Positions 44,724-53,427 of a stretch of 64,000 nucleotides of DNA are shown here, piece by piece; position 1 is the first letter of the stretch; each line of letters starts with the position of its first letter. A program made the translations under genes and the position numbers. The notes beneath the pieces were generated by a model. The model was not told where the DNA came from. It saw nothing but the letters and a program-made list of their open reading frames with translations, and did no database searches. The stretch covers positions 1 to 64,000 of the forward strand of contig CAZYDV010000003.1 in assembly GCA_964646405.1 (NCBI GenBank). Direction: 5' to 3'. The DNA comes from CAKZSB01 sp964646405. GTDB taxonomy: Bacteria; Pseudomonadota; Gammaproteobacteria; Granulosicoccales; Granulosicoccaceae.

Positions 44724-45595
44724 CTCGAATATTGCACAAAAGGCAGGAGGTGTGCAACTTTCTTTGCGGGGTTGATGCACCTGCAGGGCACAGCGGCCAA
44801 GTCACTAAACATCACCAGGAAAAAGAATCCGATAATCGATGCTCACTGGAGATCATCGAGGATGCGTTTTCAACGAGCTCGATCGAGCGTTGATAATCAG
44901 TTCGACAGTGATTTCGTGCAGGATCTGCACTCGTTACATCGATGTGCCGAGCACCGACTTGTTGCGGGTGAGTGGTGAGTGCGGCGCTGCCGAGTAGCGG
45001 GCTGCGGAAATGGGTCACCTATGGAATGTATGTCCGACGAGCCAGTGCTCGGTACCCACTGCCCAGCTAGTTTCCGGGTTCTGGAATCCCCGTTCTTCAA
45101 CGTACTACTGGACGATCATCCCTGGAGGACTAGATGACCCAACCGCTCCTCCACAATTGACCTGTAGATAACGCGCTTGTAGTGTGTCGTTTAGGTTTGA
45201 AGTATGAACTCGCATAATGCGATAAGGTTGAGAATTTAATACAATTCAGCCAGATGTGGCGTGTGCAACCACACCTAACGCGTGCGGATCATTTCGAATA
45301 GCTACGGGAATACAGAGAATCGAGACAATTGCGAAAAGCGCGATTAAGGGCATCCAGCTACTAGAATCAGATGGGTGCTAGGTGTTGGAAACAACTACTG
45401 TGGCTGCTGGAATGAAAAACACATCCGACGAAATCGTTCTACAGACTGAAGAAGCTCTTGCTGGGGCATGGGACAGTGTTTGCGGCCCCGAGAGTGAATT
45501 CGCGAGTAAAAAGCCTGATGGTGAGATTCAAGGCGAGTGAACACATTGCTATGACAGGCCAATTGTTAGAGACAAATTTCAGACCTAAGCACCGT
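44724..45595. other. Long gene-free region
   Basis: About 870 bp with no supported gene on either strand. Open frames here are short, lack ribosome sites and have no recognisable family. The AT-content rises toward 45200-45400. I see no repeat, transposase or RNA fold strong enough to report. It may be decayed sequence between the regulated cluster and the next gene. Confidence 0.4.
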
Positions 45596-45814
45596 ATGAC
45601 AATGATCATCGGATTGCTCTTATGTGTACCTGTGTCCGCGTGCGCTACTGAGCCAAAGGCCAAGGACCCAGAAGAACAAAAAACAGAAAGGTGCTTGAGT
45701 ATCGTCGGAGTCAAAGTATGTCCGTTTTTTGACCCGAGAACGAAGGATGAAAAGCTGAAATTCAAAGCAGATTCAAGGGAATCTAAAAATGAAGAACCGA
45801 AAGAGGAAGAATAA
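45596..45814 (+). CDS. Small lipoprotein (72 aa)
   Basis: From the ATG at 45596 (another at 45602), MTMIIGLLLCVPVSACATEP gives a signal with lipobox VSAC. The rest is hydrophilic, with two further Cys (RCLSIVGVKVCPFFDP) and a Lys/Glu-rich tail. No family recognised. The frame is open further upstream to 45458 but without signal-peptide logic. The region is AT-richer than the surrounding genes. Confidence 0.5.
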   Translation: MTMIIGLLLCVPVSACATEPKAKDPEEQKTERCLSIVGVKVCPFFDPRTKDEKLKFKADSRESKNEEPKEEE

Positions 45815-46066
45815 ACTCTAAGGCGCGAGAAATAGCAGAAGAACGGTATAAGGCGAACAGGTGGGCCGACGCTGACTCAAAGCGACTGCGACTAAAAAAA
45901 GCGTGCGAGTATTTTACGATCTTACCTGCCTGAAGGGGAAACGATGCTCGCAGGCCCACGCCAAAGCTGGTGGTTCTCGCGGGTGTCGATCTGGAGGTAA
46001 AAGCTCAATTCTTGGATTTCGCCTTTACGCCAAATTTTGCCGGACCCTTCAACCCTTTGATTCAAA

Positions 46067-46143
46067 TGGCGCGCCCGGAAGGACTCGAACCTCCGACCAC
46101 CTGGTTCGAAGCCAGGTGCTCTATCCAACTGAGCTACGGGCGC
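46067..46143 (-). tRNA. tRNA-Arg (anticodon UCG)
   Basis: A full cloverleaf on the minus strand: acceptor GCGCCCG/CGGGCGC, D-arm, anticodon stem CCTGG/CCAGG with loop CTTCGAA (anticodon TCG at 46107-46109), and T-loop TTCGAGT. CCA is encoded (46067-46069). Reads CGA and probably other CGN codons. It is the only canonical tRNA in the window. Confidence 0.95.
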
Positions 46144-46396
46144 GCTGGTACTGCAAGTGCCGCTTCGAGGCCGTTGCGGCTTCGACTCATTATTGTAGCG
46201 CTAATCGGGGGGGATGAACACCCGGGCGGGGCTTTGTTGGGTCAGGATGGCGGATTGAGGGGTTTGCCCGCCGCTTCGCCGATTGGTACGTGCGCTTAGG
46301 CTTACGGCCCCTACGATTGCAGTTTGCGGGCCCGTACCACACCCCGGCAGTGCGTGGCCCCTTCGATTTTGGGGCCACGGAGTTTGGGTGGGTCAG

Positions 46397-47245
46397 TCAG
46401 GCGTGCGGCGCGATGACTTCCTGGCGTTGTTCACCGAGGCCTGCGATGCCTAAGGTGACGACGTCGCCGGCTTTCAGGTACTGCGGTGGTTTCATGCCCA
46501 TGCCGACGCCTGGCGGGGTGCCAGTGCTGATGATGTCGCCAGGTTGCAGGCTCATGAAGCGGGAGACGTAGCTGACGAGGAAGGGCACTTTGTAAACGAT
46601 AGTGTTGGTGCTGCCTTTCTGCTTTGACTCGCCGTTGACGTCGAGGAACATGGAGAGGTTGTGCGGATCGGGGATCTCGTCTTTGGTGACCATCCACGGG
46701 CCGGTGGGGCCGAACGTGTCGTGCGATTTACCTTTGACCCACTGACCGGAGCGGTGAATCTGGAAGTGGCGCTCGGAGACGTCGTTGACGACGCAGTAGC
46801 CGGCGATGTGGTCGTAGGCGTCAGCTTCGTCGACGTATTTGGTCTCTTTGCCGATGACGATGGCAAGCTCTACTTCCCAGTCGAGCATAGTGGATTCGCG
46901 GGGCACTTCGATCGCGTCATCCGGGCCGACGATACAGCTGGTCGCTTTGAAGAACATGACGGGCTCAGGCGGGACCTCGAGGCCGGACTCCTTGGCGTGA
47001 TCGGAGTAGTTCAGTCCGATGCAGACGAGCTTGCCAACATTGCCTACACAGGCGCCGATGCGGGTGCCGGCATCGACTTTTGGCAGGCTGGCCAGATCGA
47101 GGGCGGCGAGCTTTGCCAGCTCAGCCTCGGACAGGCTGGCGCCATTGATGTCGCTCACGTGGGCAGACAGGTCGCGAATGTTGCCGTCGGCGTCGATCGC
47201 ACCCGGCTTTTCCTGACCCGGCTGGCCATAGCGCATTAGTTTCAT
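46397..47245 (-). CDS. FAH-family hydrolase (diketo-deoxy-sugar-acid or ureidoglycolate type)
   Basis: 282 residues. The FAH core is clear: VCIGLNYSDHAKESG, the metal-site E-x-E in LDWEVELAIVIG, DVSERHFQ, KSHDTFGPTGPWMV and the terminal STGTPPGVGMGMKPPQYLKAGD. Enzymes of this group cleave 2,4-diketo-3-deoxy-fuconate/rhamnonate or related acids to pyruvate plus lactate. The SDR next to it (about 100 bp upstream, same strand) is of the type that makes that diketo substrate, which supports a non-phosphorylative L-fucose/L-rhamnose route (inference). Confidence 0.88.
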   Translation of the reverse strand: MKLMRYGQPGQEKPGAIDADGNIRDLSAHVSDINGASLSEAELAKLAALDLASLPKVDAGTRIGACVGNVGKLVCIGLNYSDHAKESGLEVPPEPVMFFKATSCIVGPDDAIEVPRESTMLDWEVELAIVIGKETKYVDEADAYDHIAGYCVVNDVSERHFQIHRSGQWVKGKSHDTFGPTGPWMVTKDEIPDPHNLSMFLDVNGESKQKGSTNTIVYKVPFLVSYVSRFMSLQPGDIISTGTPPGVGMGMKPPQYLKAGDVVTLGIAGLGEQRQEVIAPHA

Positions 47246-47347
47246 TGAGAGCTCCGATTAGGGATGGGCGGGCAGGTCCGCCGGATAGGGCAATTCTACG
47301 TTTTGGGACGTGGGTGGATCAATCGCCCACAAGACATAGCAGGCGAA

Positions 47348-48082
47348 TCAAACGGCCCAGCCGCCGTCGACGATATGCGCCTGACCGGTGGTGAACGCGG
47401 ATTCGTCGCTGGCCAGATACAGGCAAAGATTGGCGATTTCCTCTGTGGTGCCGAGGCGCCCCATCGGCTGGCGGGCGACGAAGTCTTTCATCGCCTGATC
47501 GTAGTCGCCGGTGGCACGCAGGCGATCGTGTAACGAGGGTGACTCAACGGTGCCGGGACAAATCGCGTTGCAGCGAATGCCCTGGGATACATAATCGGCG
47601 GCGACGGATTTGGTCAGACCCAGAAGGGCTGCCTTGGTGGTGCCATAGACGAAGCGATTGGGCACGCCTTTGATGCTGGAGGCGACCGATGAGATGATGA
47701 TGATCGATCCTCCACCGTTGTCGAGCATCGCCGGCAGCGCAGCGCTGATGGTGTAGTAGCTGGAATTAACATTCAGGTTAAACGAGAACTCCCAGTCTTT
47801 CTGATCACAGGCCAGTATGCTGCCGTGATGCACGAAGCCGGCGCAGTTGACCAGTGCATCCAGCGGTCCGGCACCTTTAATGACGCTGTCGACGGCATCG
47901 CGATCGGTCGCATCCAGCACAATGGTTTTGATGCCATGGGGCTCGAGTTCGGCCAGTGTGTCAGCGTTGATATCAGTTGCGGTAACTGTTGCACCTTGTT
48001 GTGCAAAGGCCATGGCTACGGCGCGGCCAATACCCTGCCCTGCGGCGGTGATCAGTGCGGTTTTGTTCTGCAACCTGTTCAA
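47348..48082 (-). CDS. SDR oxidoreductase (2-keto-3-deoxy-L-fuconate/BDH2 type)
   Basis: 244 residues from the TTG at 48082, which has GGAG about 11 nt upstream and gives the normal SDR length. The NAD motif TAAGQGIG, the NAG-type NCAGFVHHGS, the catalytic Ser-Tyr-Lys (SSVAS and YGTTKAAL) and the end motif HIVDGGWAV are present. The LNVNSSYYT and DATD blocks are close to the BDH2/2-keto-3-deoxy-L-fuconate dehydrogenase group. It probably feeds the FAH hydrolase encoded downstream. Divergent from the GMC gene. Confidence 0.85.
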   Translation of the reverse strand: MNRLQNKTALITAAGQGIGRAVAMAFAQQGATVTATDINADTLAELEPHGIKTIVLDATDRDAVDSVIKGAGPLDALVNCAGFVHHGSILACDQKDWEFSFNLNVNSSYYTISAALPAMLDNGGGSIIIISSVASSIKGVPNRFVYGTTKAALLGLTKSVAADYVSQGIRCNAICPGTVESPSLHDRLRATGDYDQAMKDFVARQPMGRLGTTEEIANLCLYLASDESAFTTGQAHIVDGGWAV

Positions 48083-48173
48083 TGCGGTCGTTCTCCGGTG
48101 TCTCGTCTTGCAAAGCGCATTTGCGGTGCGCTGATATAATTTTGTGTCAGCAATAAAAGTCTTTGACGACTCA

Positions 48174-49769
48174 ATGCCCAACAAGAATCAGTACGACTAT
48201 ATCATTGTCGGCGCGGGATCCGCCGGCTGCGTGCTTGCAAACCGTCTCTCGGCCGACCCTTCAAACAAGGTGTTGCTGCTGGAGGCTGGCAAGCGCGACA
48301 GCAACCCCTGGATTCACGTGCCGGTTGGTTACTTCAAAACCATGCACAACCCGGCCACCGACTGGTGCTACCTGACCGACCCGGACCCGGGCATCGCCGG
48401 GCGCCGGCTACAGTGGCCGCGCGGCAAGGTGCTGGGCGGGTCCAGCTCGATCAATGGCCTTTTGTATGTGCGCGGCCAGCGCGAAGACTACGATCGCTGG
48501 GCAGAACTTGGCAACAAGGGCTGGAATTACGACAGTGTGCTGCCCTACTTTAAGAAATCTGAAGATCAGGAGCGAGGCGAGGACGATTACCACGGCAGTG
48601 GCGGGCCACAGAAGGTCTCCAACCTGCGACTCCGGCGACCCATCGCCGATCACTTCATCGCCGGCGCACAGGAATGCCAGATCCCGTTGAACGATGACTA
48701 CAACGGCGAGAAGCAGGAGGGCATCGGCTACTTTCAGCAAACCGCCCACAATGGCTTTCGCTGGAGTACAGCCAAGAGTTTTCTGCGCCCTGCCCGCAAG
48801 CGGTCCAATCTGCAAATCGTCACCAAAGCCCACACCACGAGAATTCTGTTCGAAGGCAAGAAAGCGATTGGTGTGGAGTATCTGCGTGGTGGCAAAACCG
48901 TGCAGGCACACTGCAACGCCGAGGTAGTCTTATCGGCCGGGGCTATCGGCTCACCGCAGATATTGCAGTGTTCCGGCGTGGGCGCGCCCAGCCATCTGCA
49001 GTCGCTTGACATTCCGGTGGTGCATCGCTTGCCTGGCGTAGGCGAGAATCTGCAGGACCATTTGCAGATCCGGCTGGTGTACAAAACCAGTGAGCAAACG
49101 CTTAACGATGAGTTAAACAGCGTTTTGAAGCGCATGAAGGTGGGGCTGCAGTATGGTCTTTTTCGCACCGGCGCACTGACGCTGGCGGCAAGTCAGGTGA
49201 CGATCTTCACCCGCTCATCTCCGGAGGTTGAACGGCCCGACATTCAGTTTCACATGCAACCGCTCAGCGCGGACAAACCCGGTGAAGGGGTACACGATTT
49301 CTCTGCGTTCACCGCATCGGTCTGCCAGTTGCGGCCGGAGAGCCGCGGCACTATCCGGATCAAATCCCCGGACGCAAGCATCTATCCGTCGATTCAGCCG
49401 AACTATCTATCCACTGAAACCGATCTACGCACCGCGATCAATGGCGTAAAAGTGGCCAGGCGCATCGCCGATGCGCCGTCTATGGCACCTTATATTGTGG
49501 ATGAATACGTACCGGGCACCGCCTACGAGACTGATGAACAACTGGAGATGGCGGTACGGCTGTTCAGCCAGACGATCTATCACCCCACGAGCACTTGCAA
49601 GATGGGCCATGATGATCGCGCGGTGGTGGACGATCAGCTACGGGTACACGGCATTGAAGGGTTGCGTGTGGTGGATGCCTCGATCATGCCGGAGATTGTC
49701 TCGGGCAATACCAACGCACCGACGATCATGATCGCCGAGAAGGCGTCGGATATGATTCTGGCGCGGTAA
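48174..49769 (+). CDS. GMC-family FAD alcohol dehydrogenase (choline-dehydrogenase-like)
   Basis: 531 residues from the ATG at 48174. FAD motif VGAGSAGCVLANRLS (12-26), the PRGKVLGGSSSINGLLYVRG signature, and the C-terminal active-site pattern YHPTSTCKMG (catalytic His) with SGNTNAPTIMIAEKAS are present. Oxidises a primary alcohol or polyol to the aldehyde; the substrate cannot be fixed. Divergent from the SDR, so it may serve the same sugar or alcohol pathway. Confidence 0.92.
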   Translation: MPNKNQYDYIIVGAGSAGCVLANRLSADPSNKVLLLEAGKRDSNPWIHVPVGYFKTMHNPATDWCYLTDPDPGIAGRRLQWPRGKVLGGSSSINGLLYVRGQREDYDRWAELGNKGWNYDSVLPYFKKSEDQERGEDDYHGSGGPQKVSNLRLRRPIADHFIAGAQECQIPLNDDYNGEKQEGIGYFQQTAHNGFRWSTAKSFLRPARKRSNLQIVTKAHTTRILFEGKKAIGVEYLRGGKTVQAHCNAEVVLSAGAIGSPQILQCSGVGAPSHLQSLDIPVVHRLPGVGENLQDHLQIRLVYKTSEQTLNDELNSVLKRMKVGLQYGLFRTGALTLAASQVTIFTRSSPEVERPDIQFHMQPLSADKPGEGVHDFSAFTASVCQLRPESRGTIRIKSPDASIYPSIQPNYLSTETDLRTAINGVKVARRIADAPSMAPYIVDEYVPGTAYETDEQLEMAVRLFSQTIYHPTSTCKMGHDDRAVVDDQLRVHGIEGLRVVDASIMPEIVSGNTNAPTIMIAEKASDMILAR

Positions 49770-49840
49770 CAGACGCAAACGAAGTCAGGTACCACTTGTT
49801 CGCGCAACGAGGCTCGACCCACAACAGACAACTTGGCTAT

Positions 49841-50326
49841 TTAGCTATCTGCGGTCGATAACACGCAGGCGTAGACTTCGTCGGTCTCAAGCGTATCGTC
49901 GGCCGGCAGGTCCACATTAAATTGCAGGCTCTGGTCGGAGGCGAAGATTCCGTGCAAGGTAAGTGGCAGGCTGCCAGGCAGGTGGATATTAAGCCGATCT
50001 TCGGCCAGATTCCGATTCCAGTAGACCGTGCCATAGCGCTGGAACTCGGCACTGCCATCTGCCCTGAATTCGATTTGATCGTCTACCGCCATTTGCGCAC
50101 TGGTCACGCTGCAAAACCACACACCGCTGACCGCGTATAGTGGACGCGCAAAGTCATCATCAACCGATGTCGTCGCATCATCGCTTTGTAGACCAGGGCT
50201 TGCGCCGCCAAGCAGCAAGGTGCCGTCGCTGCCGGAGCAGGCGCTCAACAGCGCCATTATGGCGCCAAACACGGACACACGGGTAGTCGAGCGTGCGACG
50301 ATCGATTGTCTGATTCCTGACATCAT
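49841..50326 (-). CDS. Lipoprotein, function unknown
   Basis: 161 residues, signal ending at lipobox LLSAC. The mature domain is beta-rich (VSGVWFCSVTSAQ, ADGSAEFQRYGTVYWNRNLAEDRLNIHLPG, YACVLS), with two Cys that could form a disulfide. I do not recognise a family. Convergent with the GMC gene and divergent from the racemase-family gene. Confidence 0.7.
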   Translation of the reverse strand: MMSGIRQSIVARSTTRVSVFGAIMALLSACSGSDGTLLLGGASPGLQSDDATTSVDDDFARPLYAVSGVWFCSVTSAQMAVDDQIEFRADGSAEFQRYGTVYWNRNLAEDRLNIHLPGSLPLTLHGIFASDQSLQFNVDLPADDTLETDEVYACVLSTADS

Positions 50327-50427
50327 GCGATGAGCTTAGCTCAAGGCTGCTAGTATTCCAGCCGCGAATCCATTCATCTTCGGGCGCCGATTGTCGTTCC
50401 GGCCGCCTGTACCGGCAGATACAAATC

Positions 50428-51459
50428 ATGCGTTCAAACAAAGTTATCCACACCGTGAGCTGCCATGCAGAGGGTGAGGTCGGCGATGTGATTGTCGGCG
50501 GGGTGCGCCCGCCACCGGGCGAGACACTGTGGGATCAATCCAGATTCATTGCAAACGACGGCCAGTTGCGTGACTTCATGCTGAACGAACCGCGTGGCGG
50601 CGTATTCCGACACGTGAATCTGCTGGTGCCAGCCAAACACCCCGAGGCCGATATGGGCTGGATCATCATGGAGCCCGAGGACACGCCGCCGATGTCTGGC
50701 TCAAACAGTATGTGCGTCTCGACCGTCATCCTCGAGACCGGGATCTGCGAGATGCGAGAACCATTGACCCAATTAACGCTTGAGGCACCCGGTGGGCTTG
50801 TGCGGGTTGAGGCAGAGTGCAGCGAAGGTCGCGTGCAACGGGTCTGGATACGCAATGTGCCGTCGTTCGTTGATCGATCCCAGGCGGCACTGGAGGTGCC
50901 GGGCCACGGCACCATCACAGTTGATACTGTCTACGGCGGCGATTCGTTCGTTATGGTCGACGCGACCGACTTTGGTTTTGAGATCGTCGAGCACGAGGCG
51001 CGCGACATCGCGGAGCTTGGCATCAGGATCACGCGCGCGGCCAATGAACAACTCACGTTCCACCACCCGCAAAACGCCGACTGGACACACCATTCGTTTT
51101 GTCAGTTCATGGCGCCAGTGCGAAACGACGGTGACGGCCTGCGCGGCAAAAGTGCGGTGGCGATTCAGCCCGGCAAGCTCGATCGCTCACCTTGTGGCAC
51201 TGGCTGCTCTGCGCGCATGGCGCTGATGCACGCGCGCGGCGAGATCGAGCCCGGACAAACCTACATTGGCGAGTCGATCATCGATTCCGAGTTCATTTGT
51301 CGAATAGACAGCACCACGCAGGTGGCGGATCGACCGGCGATCCTGCCGGTGATCAGCGGTCGCGCCTGGCTGACCGGCACCCACCAGCACATGCTCGATG
51401 GCGCCGATCCCTGGCCACGCGGCTACAAGCTGACGGATACCTGGGGATTCAACAAGTAG
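50428..51459 (+). CDS. Proline racemase family enzyme (hydroxyproline epimerase/dehydratase type)
   Basis: 343 residues. Family motifs: TVSCHAEGEVGDVIVGG, FRHVNLLVP, and DRSPCGTGCSA with the second catalytic Cys (C255). At the first catalytic position the usual MCGH is PMSGSNSM (S90). A Ser/Cys pair occurs in some 4-hydroxyproline epimerases; dehydratases more often show a Cys/Thr pair. It probably acts on hydroxyproline in the cytosol. No adjacent hydroxyproline catabolic gene is present except the small Lrp ligand-domain protein downstream. Confidence 0.88.
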   Translation: MRSNKVIHTVSCHAEGEVGDVIVGGVRPPPGETLWDQSRFIANDGQLRDFMLNEPRGGVFRHVNLLVPAKHPEADMGWIIMEPEDTPPMSGSNSMCVSTVILETGICEMREPLTQLTLEAPGGLVRVEAECSEGRVQRVWIRNVPSFVDRSQAALEVPGHGTITVDTVYGGDSFVMVDATDFGFEIVEHEARDIAELGIRITRAANEQLTFHHPQNADWTHHSFCQFMAPVRNDGDGLRGKSAVAIQPGKLDRSPCGTGCSARMALMHARGEIEPGQTYIGESIIDSEFICRIDSTTQVADRPAILPVISGRAWLTGTHQHMLDGADPWPRGYKLTDTWGFNK

Positions 51460-51551
51460 TGCGCTGAGTCCACTTGCAGCGCGACCATGCGCATCCACAG
51501 CGACACGCCTATAATATGGGCCTCCCGGTCGCCGGCTGACAGAGCATCGAT

Positions 51552-51830
51552 ATGGTCACTTCAATCATCCTGATTCGCGCGAAACGCGGCACAGTCAAGG
51601 CATTGGCTGAGGATCTGGCCTCGCGCAAGGGAATCTCGGAGGTCTACTCAGTCAGTGGCAGCTACGATCTGGTCGCCGTTGCCCGCGTGCCCTCCAATGA
51701 TGCGCTGGCCGATCTGGTGACCACCGAACTCGCCTCGTTCGACAACATCACCCACACCGAGACGATGCTGGCGTTTCGCGCTTTTTCACGCCACGACCTG
51801 CAATCGATGTTTTCCATCGGCATGGAGTAG
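51552..51830 (+). CDS. Stand-alone Lrp/AsnC ligand-binding (RAM) domain protein
   Basis: 92 residues covering only the RAM/AsnC effector domain: SIILIRAKRGTVKALAEDL, ISEVYSVSGSYDLVAVARV and the ITHTETMLAFRAFS end. There is no DNA-binding helix-turn-helix. Such short proteins bind amino acids and may modulate full-length Lrp relatives. It lies 92 bp after the racemase-family gene on the same strand. Confidence 0.88.
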   Translation: MVTSIILIRAKRGTVKALAEDLASRKGISEVYSVSGSYDLVAVARVPSNDALADLVTTELASFDNITHTETMLAFRAFSRHDLQSMFSIGME

Positions 51831-52028
51831 GTGCTCCAACTGAACAGGCTGCGCAGGTAATCACGTCGCATTTACGCGCTGTTTACAGAATAGGCAACCC
51901 TGAGTTGGCTATACTTTTTTGGCACGTTCGTGCCCCGGAGCAGATCGCGTTTCAAACCTGAAGCCGTCCACTGAGCTCGGCGGACAGATTCGTGCCGGTA
52001 CCCCCTGCTCCACTTTCGGGCGACGCCT

Positions 52029-53396
52029 TTGAAATTATTGAATAACTCCGTAAAGCTGATCCTGCCGCTGCTGGTACTGGCGGTCGCCTTCGTGATCGCG
52101 CGCGGACTGATCGCCAACAAACCAGAACCCGTCAGCCGGCCAAGCTTCAAGTCTGTCACCAGTATCGACGCGACACGGGTGGCAAAATCAGACTATCAGG
52201 TCACCCTTAAAACACAGGGCACCGTCGGTGCCGCCCGCACCGGTACGCTGATCGCGCAGGTCCGCGGCACGGTAATGGACGTGTCGCCCAATTTGGTCAG
52301 CGGTGGCTTTTTCGAGCAGGGTGAAACACTGCTGGAACTGGATCCGCGCGACTATGAAATTGCGCTGACGATGGCTGAGGCGACGCGCGCGCAGGCACAG
52401 GCCGCGTTGCAGGAGGAACAGGCTCGCGCCGAGCAGGCAGCACTCGACTGGAAACGCCTGGGCCGCAAAGGTAAACCCTCCAGCCTGACGTTGCGCGAGC
52501 CACAACTGGTGTCGGCCACTGCGGTACTCGCCAGTGCCGACGCGCAAATTCAGCGTGCACAGCTCGATCTGGAACGAACAAAAATCACCGCACCCTACAG
52601 TGGCAGAGTGTCCAGCAGCAATGCCGATCTGGGGCAATTTGTTAATGCCGGATCGGTATTGGCGGAGATCTATTCGGTCGATCGCGCCGAGGTGCGGTTG
52701 CCGTTGAGCAACCTCCAGTTGGGTTATCTTGCCCTGCCCGGCCGCGATGCGCTGGATGAACCGGTCAAGGTGGTGTTGAGTTCAAGCATCGGCGATCAGC
52801 GCCACGACTGGCCCGCCGAGATTGTCCGCACCGAGGGCACCATCGATCCGAACAGCCGCCAACTGTTTGCCATCGCCTCGGTCGAGCAACCCTACGCCGT
52901 TGGCGACAAACCACCGCTGCGCGTCGGCCAGTACGTTCAGGCGGCAGTGAGCGGCACGGTATTAAAAGACGTCGTGGTGATTCCTCGCTCGGCTCTACGC
53001 GAGGATCGTGAGGTGCTGGTAGTAGATGACACCAACACCCTGCAACGCCGAGAGGTGCAAGTGCGTTGGAAAGATGCGGATGTCGCGGTTATCGGCGCCG
53101 GGCTCGAGGATGGCGAGATCATCAGCCTGACGTCACTGGGCACCGTGGTCAACGGCACCCGCGTAAACGCCACGGTCGATGGCGTGCCATCCAACAGTGA
53201 GCAACAAGCTGGCGGTCAACGAGGTGGCGGCGGCGACATGCCGGAGCGACTGAAACGGCTCAAGGCAACGATCGATGCCGGTCAGGACATTCCTCCACCG
53301 GCTCGTGAACGCATTGCCGCTCGTATTGCCGAAGGACAACCAGTCCCGAATTGGCTGAAAGCCTATATGGCCAAGCAAGCTACGACCAACCAATAA
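52029..53396 (+). CDS. RND efflux periplasmic adaptor (MFP)
   Basis: 455 residues from a TTG start. An N-terminal signal anchor (LILPLLVLAVAFVIARGLIA) is followed by a lipoyl-like half (GTLIAQVRGTVMDVSP), a coiled coil (about 110-150), the second lipoyl half (TKITAPYSGRVSSSNADLGQFV) and the beta-barrel domain. The C-terminal 60 residues are low-complexity, rich in Gly and charged residues, and unusual for the family. It links the RND pump encoded 31 bp downstream to an outer-membrane channel not present here. Confidence 0.93.
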   Translation: MKLLNNSVKLILPLLVLAVAFVIARGLIANKPEPVSRPSFKSVTSIDATRVAKSDYQVTLKTQGTVGAARTGTLIAQVRGTVMDVSPNLVSGGFFEQGETLLELDPRDYEIALTMAEATRAQAQAALQEEQARAEQAALDWKRLGRKGKPSSLTLREPQLVSATAVLASADAQIQRAQLDLERTKITAPYSGRVSSSNADLGQFVNAGSVLAEIYSVDRAEVRLPLSNLQLGYLALPGRDALDEPVKVVLSSSIGDQRHDWPAEIVRTEGTIDPNSRQLFAIASVEQPYAVGDKPPLRVGQYVQAAVSGTVLKDVVVIPRSALREDREVLVVDDTNTLQRREVQVRWKDADVAVIGAGLEDGEIISLTSLGTVVNGTRVNATVDGVPSNSEQQAGGQRGGGGDMPERLKRLKATIDAGQDIPPPARERIAARIAEGQPVPNWLKAYMAKQATTNQ

Positions 53397-53427
53397 TCCC
53401 GCAAGCGAACTCGGGCGAGGTAGCCTC

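Noticed and set aside
44812..45018. Short open frame on the minus strand in the long gene-free region
   Set aside because: Too short, with no ribosome site and no family. Its peptide looks somewhat protein-like but nothing supports expression.
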